From NCBI RefSeq assembly GCF_000143415.4, contig NW_003314263.1:1242165-1306164 (forward strand): 64,000 bases of DNA. The letters run 5' to 3'. The notes beneath the pieces were generated by a model, which was given only the letters and a program-made list of their open reading frames with translations, did not search any database and was not told the origin of the DNA. This document shows positions 21,749-33,519 of this stretch, piece after piece (position 1 is the first letter of the stretch; each line of letters opens with the position of its first letter). The position numbers and the translations under genes are program-made. Origin of the DNA: Selaginella moellendorffii. Lineage: Eukaryota; Streptophyta; Lycopodiopsida; Selaginellales; Selaginellaceae.

Positions 21749-23037
21749 ATGGATTCCAAGGTGCTACACCTTGTGCGCCATGGCCAGGCCTTCCACAACG
21801 TCCAAGGTGAGATTCTACTGCAAATGAGGAGCTCCTGGAAGATTTTCCTGGACGGGAGATGGCGGCGCCTCACGCTCAAGCACATCTTGAGGGCTTTTCG
21901 ATGCCTGTGGCTTCTCTTGTGCTGCATCGTTTCCCCAGCGCCTCCTCGTCCCTCCTCCTCCCCAGCTGCTGTGATGCCCATTTACTACGAGCACGCCGAC
22001 GCGAGCCTCACGGCTACTGGATGGGAACAAGTAAGTCCTTTCCTTTCCCTTTGCTCCATTCATTTGGTAAATGATCGATCGCTCTCCTTCAAGGCTGAGT
22101 TTCTTCACAGGGAATTCAGGATTTCCGGATTGAGAGACCGAGTGGAGCTTGTTGTGGTGTCGCCCTTGACTCGGTAGTGTGATTTCTCCTCTCGAGAACT
22201 CTTCTAAGTTTGCCTTCCAGGACGCTCCAAACTGCATCTGGGATCTTTGGAGGAGGGAATTTCACTGATACCACTGATCAACTAGCAGCTCCTCTGATGG
22301 TAGACAACGTTGGACGGTGTCCACGACCAGCCATCTCCAGTGCAAACTCCCCTCCTTTCGTAGCACTGGAGCTTTGCAGGGAGAAATTGGTATGTTGGCT
22401 CTCCCATATTTTTTCTCTCTGTCAATGTAGCTAGTTGACGCGAAGTTTTGATGAACAGGGTACCATGCCATGCGATCAGAGGAGTCCCAGGAGCAAATCC
22501 GAAATTCAGTTTCCAGGGATTGGCTTTTCGAACGTAAGGATCATTCGACTCGATCGAGTTGTGTGACTTGATCCAACTCTGTTTCTCTTCTCTATCAGAT
22601 CGAACAGGACCAGGACGAGCTGTGGAAGCCTGACAGAAGAGAACTAGAAGAGGAGCTCGACAAAAGGGCGAGAGCTTTTCTAGAATGGTACGTGGGCAGT
22701 CTGCGAAAGCTGTTGTAAGTTTCTGATCAAGCTTGCAGGCTATGGAGTCGTGGAGAGGAGGAGATTGCCGTCGTCTCCCACGCAGGCTTTCTGACCAACC
22801 TTGTGACAAAGTTTGGCAACGAAGCTGTGAACAAGACAGTGTAAGCGGCGTGTTTGGATGCTAGATTTGCTTGGTACTTACACTTGTGCGATTTAGGTTT
22901 GCGAACTGTGAGCTTCGTAGCGTGAGATTGAGGTGAGTCATCGTAGTTTTGTTCTCGAGACCTTAGATCTTGGCGTTTTTTTGCTCAGGAAAATAGTCAC
23001 GGGCTCGGACTATGCATTTGAGTTGACCGCAGCGTGA
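21749..23037 (+). CDS. Phosphoglycerate-mutase-like histidine phosphatase, copy 1
   Basis: Nine exons (21749-21806, 21966-22030, 22094-22173, 22221-22389, 22459-22533, 22599-22687, 22739-22840, 22897-22932, 22989-23037) give 240 aa, all in phase. Histidine-phosphatase marks: LVRHGQAFHN (phospho-His), VVSPLTRTLQTA (Arg), FVALELCRE (Glu) and VVSHAGFL (second His). The text IGFSNIEQDQDELWKP and FANCELRSVRL matches the plant phosphoglycerate-mutase-like proteins, small cytosolic enzymes of uncertain substrate that are not the glycolytic mutase. Intron 1 (159 nt) is a multiple of three without stops, so a longer form is readable. The gene is head to head with the PIPK-like gene. No transit peptide is visible. 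Confidence 0.85.
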
Positions 23038-23120
23038 ATCCATCCAAAGTGAGCCATGGATTCTAAAAGAAAATCTTCTTTTCCTAACTTTATATTGAGA
23101 ATCTAGCATCCTCGTCCCGC

Positions 23121-23196
23121 CAGGAAAATGCTCGGACTATGCATTTGAAGAGACTGCAGCGTGAATCCATCCAAAGCGAGCCATGGATTCTGAAAG
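23121..23196. repeat. Partial duplicate of the last PGAM exon, copy 1
   Basis: CAGGAAAATGCTCGGACTATG through GAGCCATGGATTCTGAAAG repeats, with changes, the stretch at about 22986-23071 that contains the last exon, its acceptor and the stop. In the duplicate the frame after AG/G ends early. Confidence 0.7.
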
Positions 23197-23320
23197 AGTT
23201 CTTTTGCTAACTTCAAGCTAGAAGCTTGAAGTTATTATTCATGTAGTCAATCTTAAAACGTATCTATATTTAGCTAGGGCAAAGTTAATATAGCGGCAGA
23301 AAATAATTTAAAATAAATTT

Positions 23321-25299
23321 AAGGGAGGGGATATACCTTATCATGTAATAGGTAGAAAATAATTAAATAATTTACTATAACAACGATTGGTTTGTTTAAT
23401 AGTATTGTTATTCCTACTTATTAATCTAATTGATCAAATAAAAATTTATAATTATAAAGATGTTTATAATTTATAAACACAAGATTAAGATGGTAGAATA
23501 AAAAATAATATACTAGAAAGTATTTAAGAAATTTTATAAATTATAAACATAAATACAAGATTAATCTTAATAAATAACAACTGTTAGATGGTAAAATATC
23601 CTAGAATATTCAAGAATATTCTAGGTATATTCACTACCATCCCAAAAGCTCTGTTGGGCCAAGATAAATAAATCTTCTTTTCTAATTTTAGAATGTTAGA
23701 AATTTTTATTGTATACAAGATTAAAATTATATAAACTTTGCTACTATTCATCTCTAGAGTAATGCACAATAATGCAATTAGAGAATAATGCATATGTTGG
23801 GGAAGTTAAAATCATTTTTCATCATCATGAAATTTAAATTTGAATTTGTTTTTATTGCCTTTCCAAAAAGGTACAAAACCCTAAACATATCCACAAGATT
23901 GGTGCCAACCTTTTAAAACAATTGAGTTTTCACAAAATCAAAGAATTATACCAAAGAATAATAGGTTTTATAACTGGTTTGGTGAAGTTATAATTTAATT
24001 GTGTACTGAGTTAACTTCTTTACTATCTGAATTGTAATGATGCCTTTAACATTCATAGTTTACTAAATAATAATAGAATTTCTATTATGTATACCCTTAT
24101 TGTCGTAATCTATATGATTACATAGTGTGATAAAATTATTATAAAACTATTGATTTTATATCAAATTATAATATGCAGAAAGATATAGCATACCTAAAAT
24201 AAATAAATCTTCTTTTCTAATTTTACAATTTTTAAATTTTAATTTTTATTGTATACAAAGTTAAATTTATCTAAAATTTTCTACTATTCATCTCCAAATA
24301 AATGCACAATAATGCAAATAGATAATAATGCAAGTGTTCAGGAAGATAAGATCATTTGTTATCATCATTAAATTTGGATTTGATGTTTTTATTGCTTTTA
24401 TAAAAATGTTCACAACCCTAAACACATCTACAGGATTGCTGCCATGCTTTAAAAGCAATTGAGTTATCACAAAAACAAAGAATCATAGACTACCAATAAT
24501 AATAGGTTAGTTTGGAGAAATTATAATTTTAATTTATCTGAACTGTAATGATGCATAGTTTACTAATATGATCTGAATTTCTTCTGGTTTTACATTTAGA
24601 AAACATACATAAGATGAATACATAACCAATTAGAAAAAAATGTGCATTCTTATTTAAAAACCTTTTCCCTTTATATTTGAACTTCTATATAATCATCTTT
24701 TGAATTGTTCTTTTTTGTTGCATATAACTCACTATACATTTTTGCAAATTCATGCCCTCATGAATAAAAGTTAATAACCATAACTTTCCTATAGCAAGGA
24801 TCCATGCTCTGCTGGGAATGTATCTTGGTTGGCAAATTTATTATGGAACTTAAGATGGTTTAGAATATTTGTCATTTGGATATCATGCCATGAGAGATAG
24901 CAATGAGTAGTTTATTTCAAAGATAAACAATTATTAAATTTTCCATACATTCTATATATTTTATAGACCAGTTTTAAGTCATTTTAAAATTGTAGTGTGG
25001 AGTCAATTAAATATAAGTATGTAGCATCAAGTGTTTTTAATTTACATTTTGCTGTTAATTGTGTCAAACTTTTTTCTTTAGTTGTGTGTGTATAAAGGAC
25101 CTAATACACCTAGCTTGGCTAGGTAATACACTAATTATAGTACTATAGCATATGGACCATCCATTCTTGTATATAAGTAGGGGTCTAAACCCCAATTAAT
25201 ATACCTATTTCTACATCCTGAGCACTCACAAGATAATTTTAAGGGAGAGGATATACCTTATCATGGAATAGGTAGAAAATAATTAAATAATTTACTATG
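23321..25299. repeat. AT-rich region with internal direct repeats
   Basis: No gene is seen. Two direct repeat pairs occur: about 23640-23970 with 24195-24510 (spacing about 540 bp, AATAAATAAATCTTCTTTTC at the start), and about 23321-23600 with 25241-25540 (GATATACCTTATCATG at the start). The stretch before 25230 (TATATAAGTAGGGGTCTAAA, then GAGCACTCACA) looks like an LTR end, so decayed LTR elements are likely. Confidence 0.5.
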
Positions 25300-27731
25300 C
25301 TTTACATGTAACAATGATTGGTTTGTTTAATAGTAATGTTATTCCTATAAAATTTATAATTATAAATATGTTTATATATTATAAACACAAGATTAATCTT
25401 ATTGCATATCAACCATTAGATGGTAAAATAAAAAAGAATATACTAGAAAGTGCTGAAGAATGTTTATAAATTATAAATACAAGATTAATTTAAATGAATA
25501 ACAACCAAAACTATATAAATATAAATTTGAAGGTATAAGGAATATACTTTGTATAGTTTGGTATATATATTAATATGTGCGAACTAGATAAAAAAGTTCC
25601 TTTTCAAATATCACAAAGACCTTTCCACACATATCTCACCTCACTTCCATCAAATCTGTCTACAACCCATCTAAACATGATTATCCTTTTGAACAACACC
25701 TTCAATCTCTCCATCCCTTTATGTAGTTAGCTTAGGGTATAAAACATAAGATCCTAATAAAGTGAATTTTGCAAGCTCTTCCTTGATCAACCATTTCTGT
25801 GACCTTTTGCATCCTCTTTTAGATCCTATGTAAAGAATCAACTCCTTGAGATATTGTAAACTAAATGATCCCTCGAAATCATGATCAAAATGATAAAGAA
25901 TTTGCTAGATGAAACCAAGTTTAGGACTGAGTTGAAGACTATGTCTGAAACCCTGAGACTTGAGATCGGGTCCAAGATCAAGTCCAAAATTAAATCCAAG
26001 ATTGAGTCTAAATACTAATATATGTTATAGAGTGAAAGGGGGCATTATAGATGTTCCAAAAGTATAATAAAAATAGTGAAGATAAAGACTTAGCTTTGAA
26101 ATGAACTCTCTAGTGCCCCTCAAAAAAGTGCTTAAGAGTAAGTCTTATTCCCAAAAGGGAAACCAACTACATTGCTCATAACTTAGGTGGAATGGTGCCT
26201 CATTTGAGTACCATATGGCTCATTGGTCTTTGCCCCTTTCTAGGGGATTGAATAATAAGGGTACCCATACCATGCTATTAAGCCACAATGTTTCCCCTTG
26301 GGATCTTAAACTAAAAAATGCATATGAGATTTGAGATTGAAAAGGTTTTATGAATAAATCTTATTGTACTAATGGATGTCAAAAACTTGAAAATTTGGTG
26401 TTCTTAGTTGTTTGTGTCTATGGGGAGTGTAGTTGAACTTTAAGTTTAGTTTACTCTAGGAAAGGAAATTGGGAGAGAGTTTGGGAAATTGGAAAAGGAA
26501 AATTTGTGGTTTACATTTTGTTAATGATTTATATTAAAACATTTTACCTTACAAGTAAAGATCACATTAACCTTTCCAAAACAAGATTGAAGTCTCTCCA
26601 AACTCTTGTACACAAGCACCAAATTCTTCTCACTCCATTTACTAATACCAGAATAGAAAGATTGATTGATCCTTCCATTGTATTTTGTACCGAAGTCCCA
26701 TAATTGATCCTTCCATTATATTCCATATGAATTCAATTTTTAGGGGTAAAAATATATCTTGTTCAAGGGTATATTATATTTTAAATAGCCACTAATTAAT
26801 GGGAATCGGGCTCACTCCAATACCATATATAATGCATCTTATCTCTCCCCTTAAGCTAATTGGAAAAGAGGCAATTGCTTAATAAAAAATCTTTTAATGG
26901 CCCTATTTATTCCCCAAGGTTTTAAGGATCTACAATGACAATATATTTAAATTTCATCCCATAATCATATGCACTACAATGGCATAGGTAAGCTTCTTTC
27001 ATTTTTTTCAATTTTTCATTTCACTTAGCTGTAGATTAAATAAGTTCTTGTAAAGGAGCTTAGACTACATTTATTTTTTGGGTTATTCTCTTGTTTTTAA
27101 GGAGGCTCAAATCTTAAGCCAAGTAAAGTAGGCTAAACTCAACAAGTTGATTACAAGGATATTTAAATTTGCTACTAGAGTGGGAGTGGGAAGCACTTTT
27201 TTAAGGGGCACTAGAGAGTTCCTTTAAAGACTATCTTCACTATCTTTATTATATTTTTGGAACATCTTGCAATGCCCCCTTTCTTTAGGATATTATCACT
27301 TTGGGCTTTTACCCCACAACCTATATTAATATTTGGACTCTGACTTAGTCTCAAACTTGATTTTAAACTTGGTCTTGGACCCAATCTCGGATTAGAGTCT
27401 CGAACGTAGTCTCAAACTTGGTCTTAACCTTGGTTTCATCTAATAAATTCTATATGGTTTTTATCATGATTTTGAGGGATCTTTTAGTCTCCACACCCCA
27501 TAGTGCCCCCTTTCTTTAGGATATTATCACTTCAGGCTTGTACCCCACAACCTATATTAGGGTGGTGGCATAGCATGAACACTGATATCAATGATGTTTT
27601 TCCAAACATTGAGTGTCATGAAAGCATTTCATGTGGTGTAGGATACATAGATGCAGTATGTATTAACTTGCAGGTAAAATTTTCTTCCTTACTCAGCTTT
27701 GCTTGGTTTACCAATTGGTTCCATATAGGAC
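25300..27731. other. AT-rich decayed repeat sequence
   Basis: No gene is seen. About 25300-26500 resembles 43500-44826 in reverse orientation, with growing divergence and indels. About 27180-27480 is another relative of 43860-44160, in the opposite orientation to the copy near 25860-26140. This is probably a nest of old mobile elements of one family. Confidence 0.45.
27560..27672 (+). pseudogene. Exon-like fragment left of the LTR insertion, family unknown
   Basis: An open stretch reads GWWHSMNTDINDVFPNIECH, then CGVGYIDAVCINLQ, followed by a possible donor GTAAAA. The frame stays open to the insertion point. I do not recognise the family. It belongs with 35381-35484, where the frame resumes. 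Confidence 0.3.
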
Positions 27732-27736
27732 CTGTC
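27732..27736. other. Target-site duplication CTGTC, left
   Basis: CTGTC directly precedes the first LTR base and recurs at 35381-35385 directly after the last. Confidence 0.9.
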
Positions 27737-29547
27737 TGTAAGCGACTAAATTTTCCATTCTACTTTAGTCACTTAACCACACCTTCGACCACTTGGAGGA
27801 GTCTCATTCACAACCTCCATCAGTCCAATTCAGGACTTGGGACTTGCTAGCCCCAAGAATGGCATCCATGCCACTCAACACTTGCACCTGGTCCAAGTGC
27901 TCCACGTGTCCGGTCCCAAGACCGACACCCAAAGGTACCACTGACATCTCGGCCCGTTACGCTAAGGCCATGCCCACCTTTGCTGCACTAGTGGTCCAAT
28001 ACCACTTGCATCACCATCCCGTCTCTCCAAGACTGGGCCCTCTGTCCACGAGTGGTCATCCTAGATCCACTCCTTAGCATCCTTAGGATGCCCACAGACC
28101 TAGGGAATCGCCTTCCCCAAAGTCCCTTTGTCAGTTCCTACCAAGTCCCTTTCTGCCCCTGGCCGTGTTTGCCAACACCGCCACTGGATCGAGGCCCACA
28201 GGCCCGACCACTAAGTCCCATGGTCCTCTGGGACTTCCTCACCACACGACTGTGTCCTTGGTCACTACCCCAGAGGACTGCTCCTCTTCCTTTCCACAAT
28301 CTAGGCCTTTGGGACAACATTTTGGAACACCGTGGCCTTACGCAAGCCACCTGGGTACTCTCCCTGCCTTTCGCCTTTAGGTGCTCTAGCCATGGGCTTA
28401 GAGCGAGGTTCCATTGAGCCACGCCTGGTATCCAAGTAGGTAGTGCCACCCACACTTGGACTGGGAGCATCGGCCAGTCGATCTCCCGGGGGAACTAGAG
28501 CCGGCTCTTGAACACTTCACCAAGCCACCCCGCTTGTCGGTCCGTATTCACTCTAGTCTTGGACTTCCCAGTGGTCAGTTCATCACCCAACACTGGGTCT
28601 GGCCTTCCTGGGCCAAACTGGCCTTTCCTGGCCAAACTGGCTCCACTGCAGTCCTCCCCCCTTACTATACTTTTGGAGCTCACCAAACCCCCCAGGGTCT
28701 GGGAGACGAACGCTTTGGGCTTTCACCCTCTCAGACTCGAACTCGGACTCGGACTCGGACTCGGACTCGGACTCGGACTCGGAATCGGACTCGGACTCGG
28801 GCTCGGTCTCAGCCTTGGCCTCGGTCTCAGTCTCGGTCCCGGTCTCGGTCCCGGTCTCAGTCCCGGTCTCGGTCTCGGTCTCGGTCCCGGTCTCGGTCTC
28901 GACCTCGGACTCCATCTCGGGTCCTTCTCGGACTCCGTCTCGGCCCATCTCGGACTTCATCTCGGACTCCGTCTCGGTCCATCTCAGACTCCATCTCGGG
29001 TCCATCTCGGACTCCGTCTCGGTCCACCTCGAACTCCATCTCGGACTCCATCTCGGGTCCATCTCGGACTCCATCTCGGACTCCATCTCGGGTCCATCTC
29101 GGACTCCGTCTTGGTCCACCTCGGACTCCATCTCGGACTCCATCTCGGACTCCATCTCGGACTCCATCTCGGGTCCATCTCGGACTCCGTCTCGGTCCAC
29201 CTCGGACTCCACTTCGGGTCCATCTCGGACTCCATATCGGACTCCACTTCGGACTCCATATCGGACTCCACTTCAGGTCCATCTCGGACTCCAACTAGGG
29301 TCCGTCTCGGACTCCATCTCGGACACTTCCACGTGTCATATGTTGGTCCTTTTTGGGTCCCTTTTTGGAGCCTTGCTTATTGCTCGCTCCTTGAGCACTT
29401 TGTTGGGAGTTCCACTCCTGCTCTCGACCTTCCAAGTCAGAGCTTTTAGTCCAAATGTGTTACACTCGTTTGGGCTTTCGCTTCGGCCACTACCACGTGG
29501 CACCCTTTCTGGCTCCACTTTGGGGCCTAGGGATTTTGTGTCTCACA
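27737..29547. repeat. Left LTR (3' LTR on the minus strand)
   Basis: Identical in layout to 33520-35380 with an offset of 5783 bp up to the minisatellite. Differences include 28171 C against 33954 T, and 28626 G against 34409 A. It begins TG and ends CA. Confidence 0.9.
28731..29330. repeat. CTCGGA hexamer minisatellite in the left LTR
   Basis: It begins as CTCGGA hexamers, passes through CTCGGTCC variants and ends as a 12-bp CTCGGACTCCAT array with TCGGGTCCAT spacers. All six frames stay open through it, giving meaningless Ser/Arg, Gly/Leu and Glu-rich frames. Confidence 0.85.
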
Positions 29548-32500
29548 ACTCCACCACCCATAGACGAAGCTCAATGTCCTCATCGAACGGTAAACCATTT
29601 TATAAAGTAACACCCGCATGTGTTACCATTTCCATCCTTGGCACCTAGCCAACATTTGTCAATGGTTTGAAATTGAAGGCTCACTATGCCTTCTCCATAT
29701 TTGTCAATGGTTTGACACCAAAGGCTCCCCATGCCTTGCCCATCCTATAAGGAGGATAGTCTCTCCAACTTAGAGACTCACTTGACCACCTAGGGTGGGT
29801 TGCTCCTTTTTATTGGTTCAGTTCTCGCTAAACCTGTTAGAGACACCCTCTCTAACTCAATTCCACTACTCATTCTTGAGTAGTCACCGATTCCATTGAT
29901 CTACCTTTGCACTTTGGAACGTTTACTTTTGACTTCTTGAAGTCAATTTCCTAGGTGTCTCCGACACCTTGCCTTGCACATTTTGTGCAACTCCACTTCC
30001 TCTCCTAAGAAGTTCTCTACTCGAGGGCACCCTCATCCTCTTTTCTATTTTTGTGCCACCATTGGCATTACGTTCCATTTATTATTATTTGTGCTAGGGC
30101 TGTCCACGGCCCTATCTTTTGGCTACTTTGCCGCTCCTCACTTGGAGCTTTTTCTTCGCCAAATCGGAGCACTTGGGAATCTATCCTTGGAAGTCCACTT
30201 CCCTTCCCACAATCCGTTAGCACCCAACACGTTAGTGTTCTTGGCTTAACTTTGCCATTTGGTTTCTTTCCCATGATTCCCATGGCTCTTTTCTTAGCCA
30301 TTAGTCTTTTGCTCCTATCCTTGATTGTTGTACCTAACAACATCGGATCATTACCTCCATTCTCGAGGTATCCTCTTGATTCCATAGCAAAGACTTTACT
30401 TTGCCAAGTCCAAAGGGTGCTCACCCCTAGTACGTCACTTTAGCATTTCCTGCTATGGGCTTTATCCATGGCCCAACTTTTGAGACCCTCCCTTGGATCT
30501 TTCATAGAGGCCACTTTCCTCGGACTTACTATGCCATAGCCGTGACATAGCTCATTTCCCATAGGTGCTCTTCCCACTTGGTCACCTTGACCAAGCCACA
30601 CCATTATCAGTAGTTCAAATCAACACTTTGAACTAGGAATCATATCCTTTAACCCAAACAAAGACCTTGTCCGTGTTCAACCACAAGATCAACTAGTGAT
30701 CTCATCTTGACCCCTTAATAGGTCTACCAATAGGGACTAGGTCTTCCAGACCTTACTAAGTTGTTGACTATGACCCCGGGGGCATCCCCCACACTTGGCG
30801 GTGCGCCCAAGCTAGCCCTTCCGGCCAAGGATCCATAGCAACTGAGACTGGGTGTCCCCATCTCATTCACCACGTCCTTGGTGCCTTTTGCACCAAAATG
30901 TTCAAGTTAGATATGCCGAGCTTTCACTCTAAGCAATCTAACCGTGCATCACGACTCTGAGGCATCCCTCGCTTGGCGGTGTGCCCAAACCAGTCTCCAC
31001 ACTGAGAGTCCATGACCACCGAAAAATGAGTGTCCTCATATTCCAAACCATCACCACGCCCTAGTGAATTGGGACTCGAACCCAAGCACTAGAGAGTCGG
31101 GACTCGAACCCAACCTCCGTATATGCATCTACGGACGGCATCACCCAAGATGCCTAGCGTGACTCCCCATGCCGGTGCACCAACTTATACTTAAAGCACG
31201 CTACAGATCACAGCTTAGGAACCTAGTTCCTCCACACTGCCAAGTCCTCTCACTTGACAAGTCTGTGATCATGCATGGACTCCTCCATACTTGGCCTCAT
31301 GGCCCACCCCTTTTGAAGTTATCACCTTCAACTAGGGTATTTGTTCCCCTGACTTGCCAATCTCACTTTGGCAAGCCCTCCGACCACTGTAACATGGTTC
31401 CTACACAAGCTTGAAAGCCCTTGATCATCGACTTTCATTCAAAGCCCTCTCTTTGAACACTCGGGAACTACTTCCCTAACCTTGATAGCCTTGCCTCATG
31501 GCAAGCTTCAAGACCACGCTTCTGTTGCGCCACTCTGATTTCGCGCATTCCTTGAACCATTTATGCTTGGCCTTTCTAGGTACTAAGCTACCTAGAATCA
31601 TCTTTGGGAACCTTGAAGGAACTCTGTCCTTTAGCTTGCTAAGGCCTCCCTTTTTGCAAACTTTCCAATTACCATATAGTCTAACATGGATAATTCCATA
31701 TTTTAGACTCTCCATGGCATCACGGTTGCTAGCGGCAACACCCTCGAGCCCCCACTTGATTCTCCACTCCCAGCTGGCATAACCAACCTTGGTTATGCTC
31801 TTCGATTCCTATGGTTCGGTTCTACCCCTTTACTTCTTGCTTTTGGCTTCACACGTTTCCTTTAGTCATTCTCCTCCAGACCAGGAGGATATCTTTGCAC
31901 TTTCTATCATGCCTTAGCAAGTATTCTTAGGGATGAACCTACTCGATAGCCTAGGGAGTGGTTCCTCAATCCAGGTATGCTCACCCTATAATCCCACACA
32001 CCAAGATTACATTGTTGCTTATGGGCCTTTACATGCCCATCGCTAGCCTTGCCAAAATTCCATTTTTGGCTTTGTCCAATTCGAGTAGACAGTCTTCTCC
32101 TGTCTCCGCCACCTTGGACATTTGGATAGCACCTTCTATCCATCATTTGCTAGGGACTTATTCCCTTGGGCCTTATCTATTGCCCTCGCGACATCAAACA
32201 CCACCTCCTGGTGTTCTAAAGTGTTCGGGTGTCCAATGATGGCTTCCTTGACAATGAGTATTTCCTTTCATGACATTGACTTACTATATCGCAACATAAG
32301 CAACTTATCCCCCGTAAGGGTATATCCAACTTCCTTATGCCATTAAGAAGGCTTGGGTAGCTACCTTCTACCCGTTTAACCAATTATTTTGCACCTCTTG
32401 CTTAGTTGCCTCATAGTTGTCAAGTCCTACAACTCATTGCTGGTGCTTCCACACCTCCATCATTATCTGGGTCACCACACTCCAACCGCATGCTCTGCAA

Positions 32501-33519
32501 CTTAGGCTATGCCATTCCCATTTCCATTGGGATTCCTTTGGCAAGGGGTTCTCATGAACCCACCAACATAGCCTCAAGGTATCACACCTTGGCACATTTG
32601 GTGTCTCCACACCATCGGCTCCACGAGCCTACCTTTATGACACTTCTTCTTTGTGTCTATGTCTTTTCCAAGACCAATACCACTCTTTTTCATGCCAACC
32701 ATCTGTTAGCATTACACCATAGAGGTCACACACAACTTTGTTTCAAAGTTGTTTTCTTTTGGGAACACCCTTCCCACGACTTTAGCATGGCACATTTTGC
32801 CATCGATGAGATACCCTCTGTTCTCATCCTTGGATTTTATGATCCCCCCCATCCTTCGTGGGGTACCACACACCTCAGTCCAAATGCTTCTATCAATCCT
32901 TTAGGATTATTCCTTGACTCTATTGGAGTCATCCAGCTTTTTGGACTTGGTTAATCCACAGACCCGTAAGGTCTTACTTGTGGGGCACTTGCTCACTGGA
33001 ATACACTTCTTGCATTCACGTCCTACTCACAAGGACTATTTTCACAAGTGTTACTCTGACACTTGATTTTGTTCTCTGGGGCAACCTTTGCCCCTTAGGA
33101 CTACTTGTCCATGTGATGAGAATACCAACTCGTCTCTAAGTACACCCCCCAACTCCTTGGGTTGTTCCAGCATTTATTAAAGGTAGCCCCGGCTACCATT
33201 TCAAAGACTTGAGTCCTCTTCCGTATTTGACCTCCCATGGTCATCACTTCAAGTCTCACATTCATGAGCACTAACCTCAACTATATGAGGATAACCATAT
33301 ACTGTTCCCAAGATCCCAAAGTCGTTCCATTACTGGTCCCTATTCTATCCACCACATCGCGCCCAAGTTCATGCATGAACTCGAGTGGAGAGCCATGTCC
33401 TCTCGCCGTGCTACTCCTCAAGGATAGGCCCACTCCTAGGACCTTCCGATGCCAATATCAATGGTGATATACTTGAGCACCAATAAAAGTCGGACTAAGG
33501 AACAGCTCTGATACCAAGT
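29548..33519. other. Interior of the non-autonomous element
   Basis: About 4 kb of moderate GC with no long frame and no retroelement protein motif. Short duplicated phrases occur, such as CTCGCTTGGCGGTG near 30792 and 30970. It may carry packaging and dimerisation signals that cannot be read here. Confidence 0.6.
33505..33516 (-). other. Primer binding site, initiator Met-tRNA type
   Basis: The minus strand reads TGGTATCAGAGC, the standard plant LTR-element primer site, separated from the LTR by ACT. Confidence 0.9.

Larger units (their letters stand above)
20614..25299. repeat. Left arm of a 4.7-kb inverted repeat
   Basis: This arm pairs with 44827-49512 in reverse orientation. Paired positions always sum to 70126, checked at PIPK exons, both gene starts and frames near 23793, 24470 and 25220, so there is no net length change over 4.7 kb. 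A few substitutions exist, for example near 24296 and 24564. The arm holds PIPK exons 1-3, the shared promoter, the whole PGAM gene and about 2.2 kb of AT-rich DNA. Confidence 0.9.

Noticed and set aside
25084..25230. A solo LTR ending GAGCACTCACA
   Set aside because: The 3' end looks LTR-like, but I could not define the other end or a target-site duplication, so it is mentioned only as a possibility within the AT-rich repeat.
28456..29298. Long open frame rich in Ser-Arg and Arg-Thr, like an SR protein
   Set aside because: It is the translation of the CTCGGA minisatellite in the LTR. Several other frames on both strands are equally open, and the same happens at 34239-35120.
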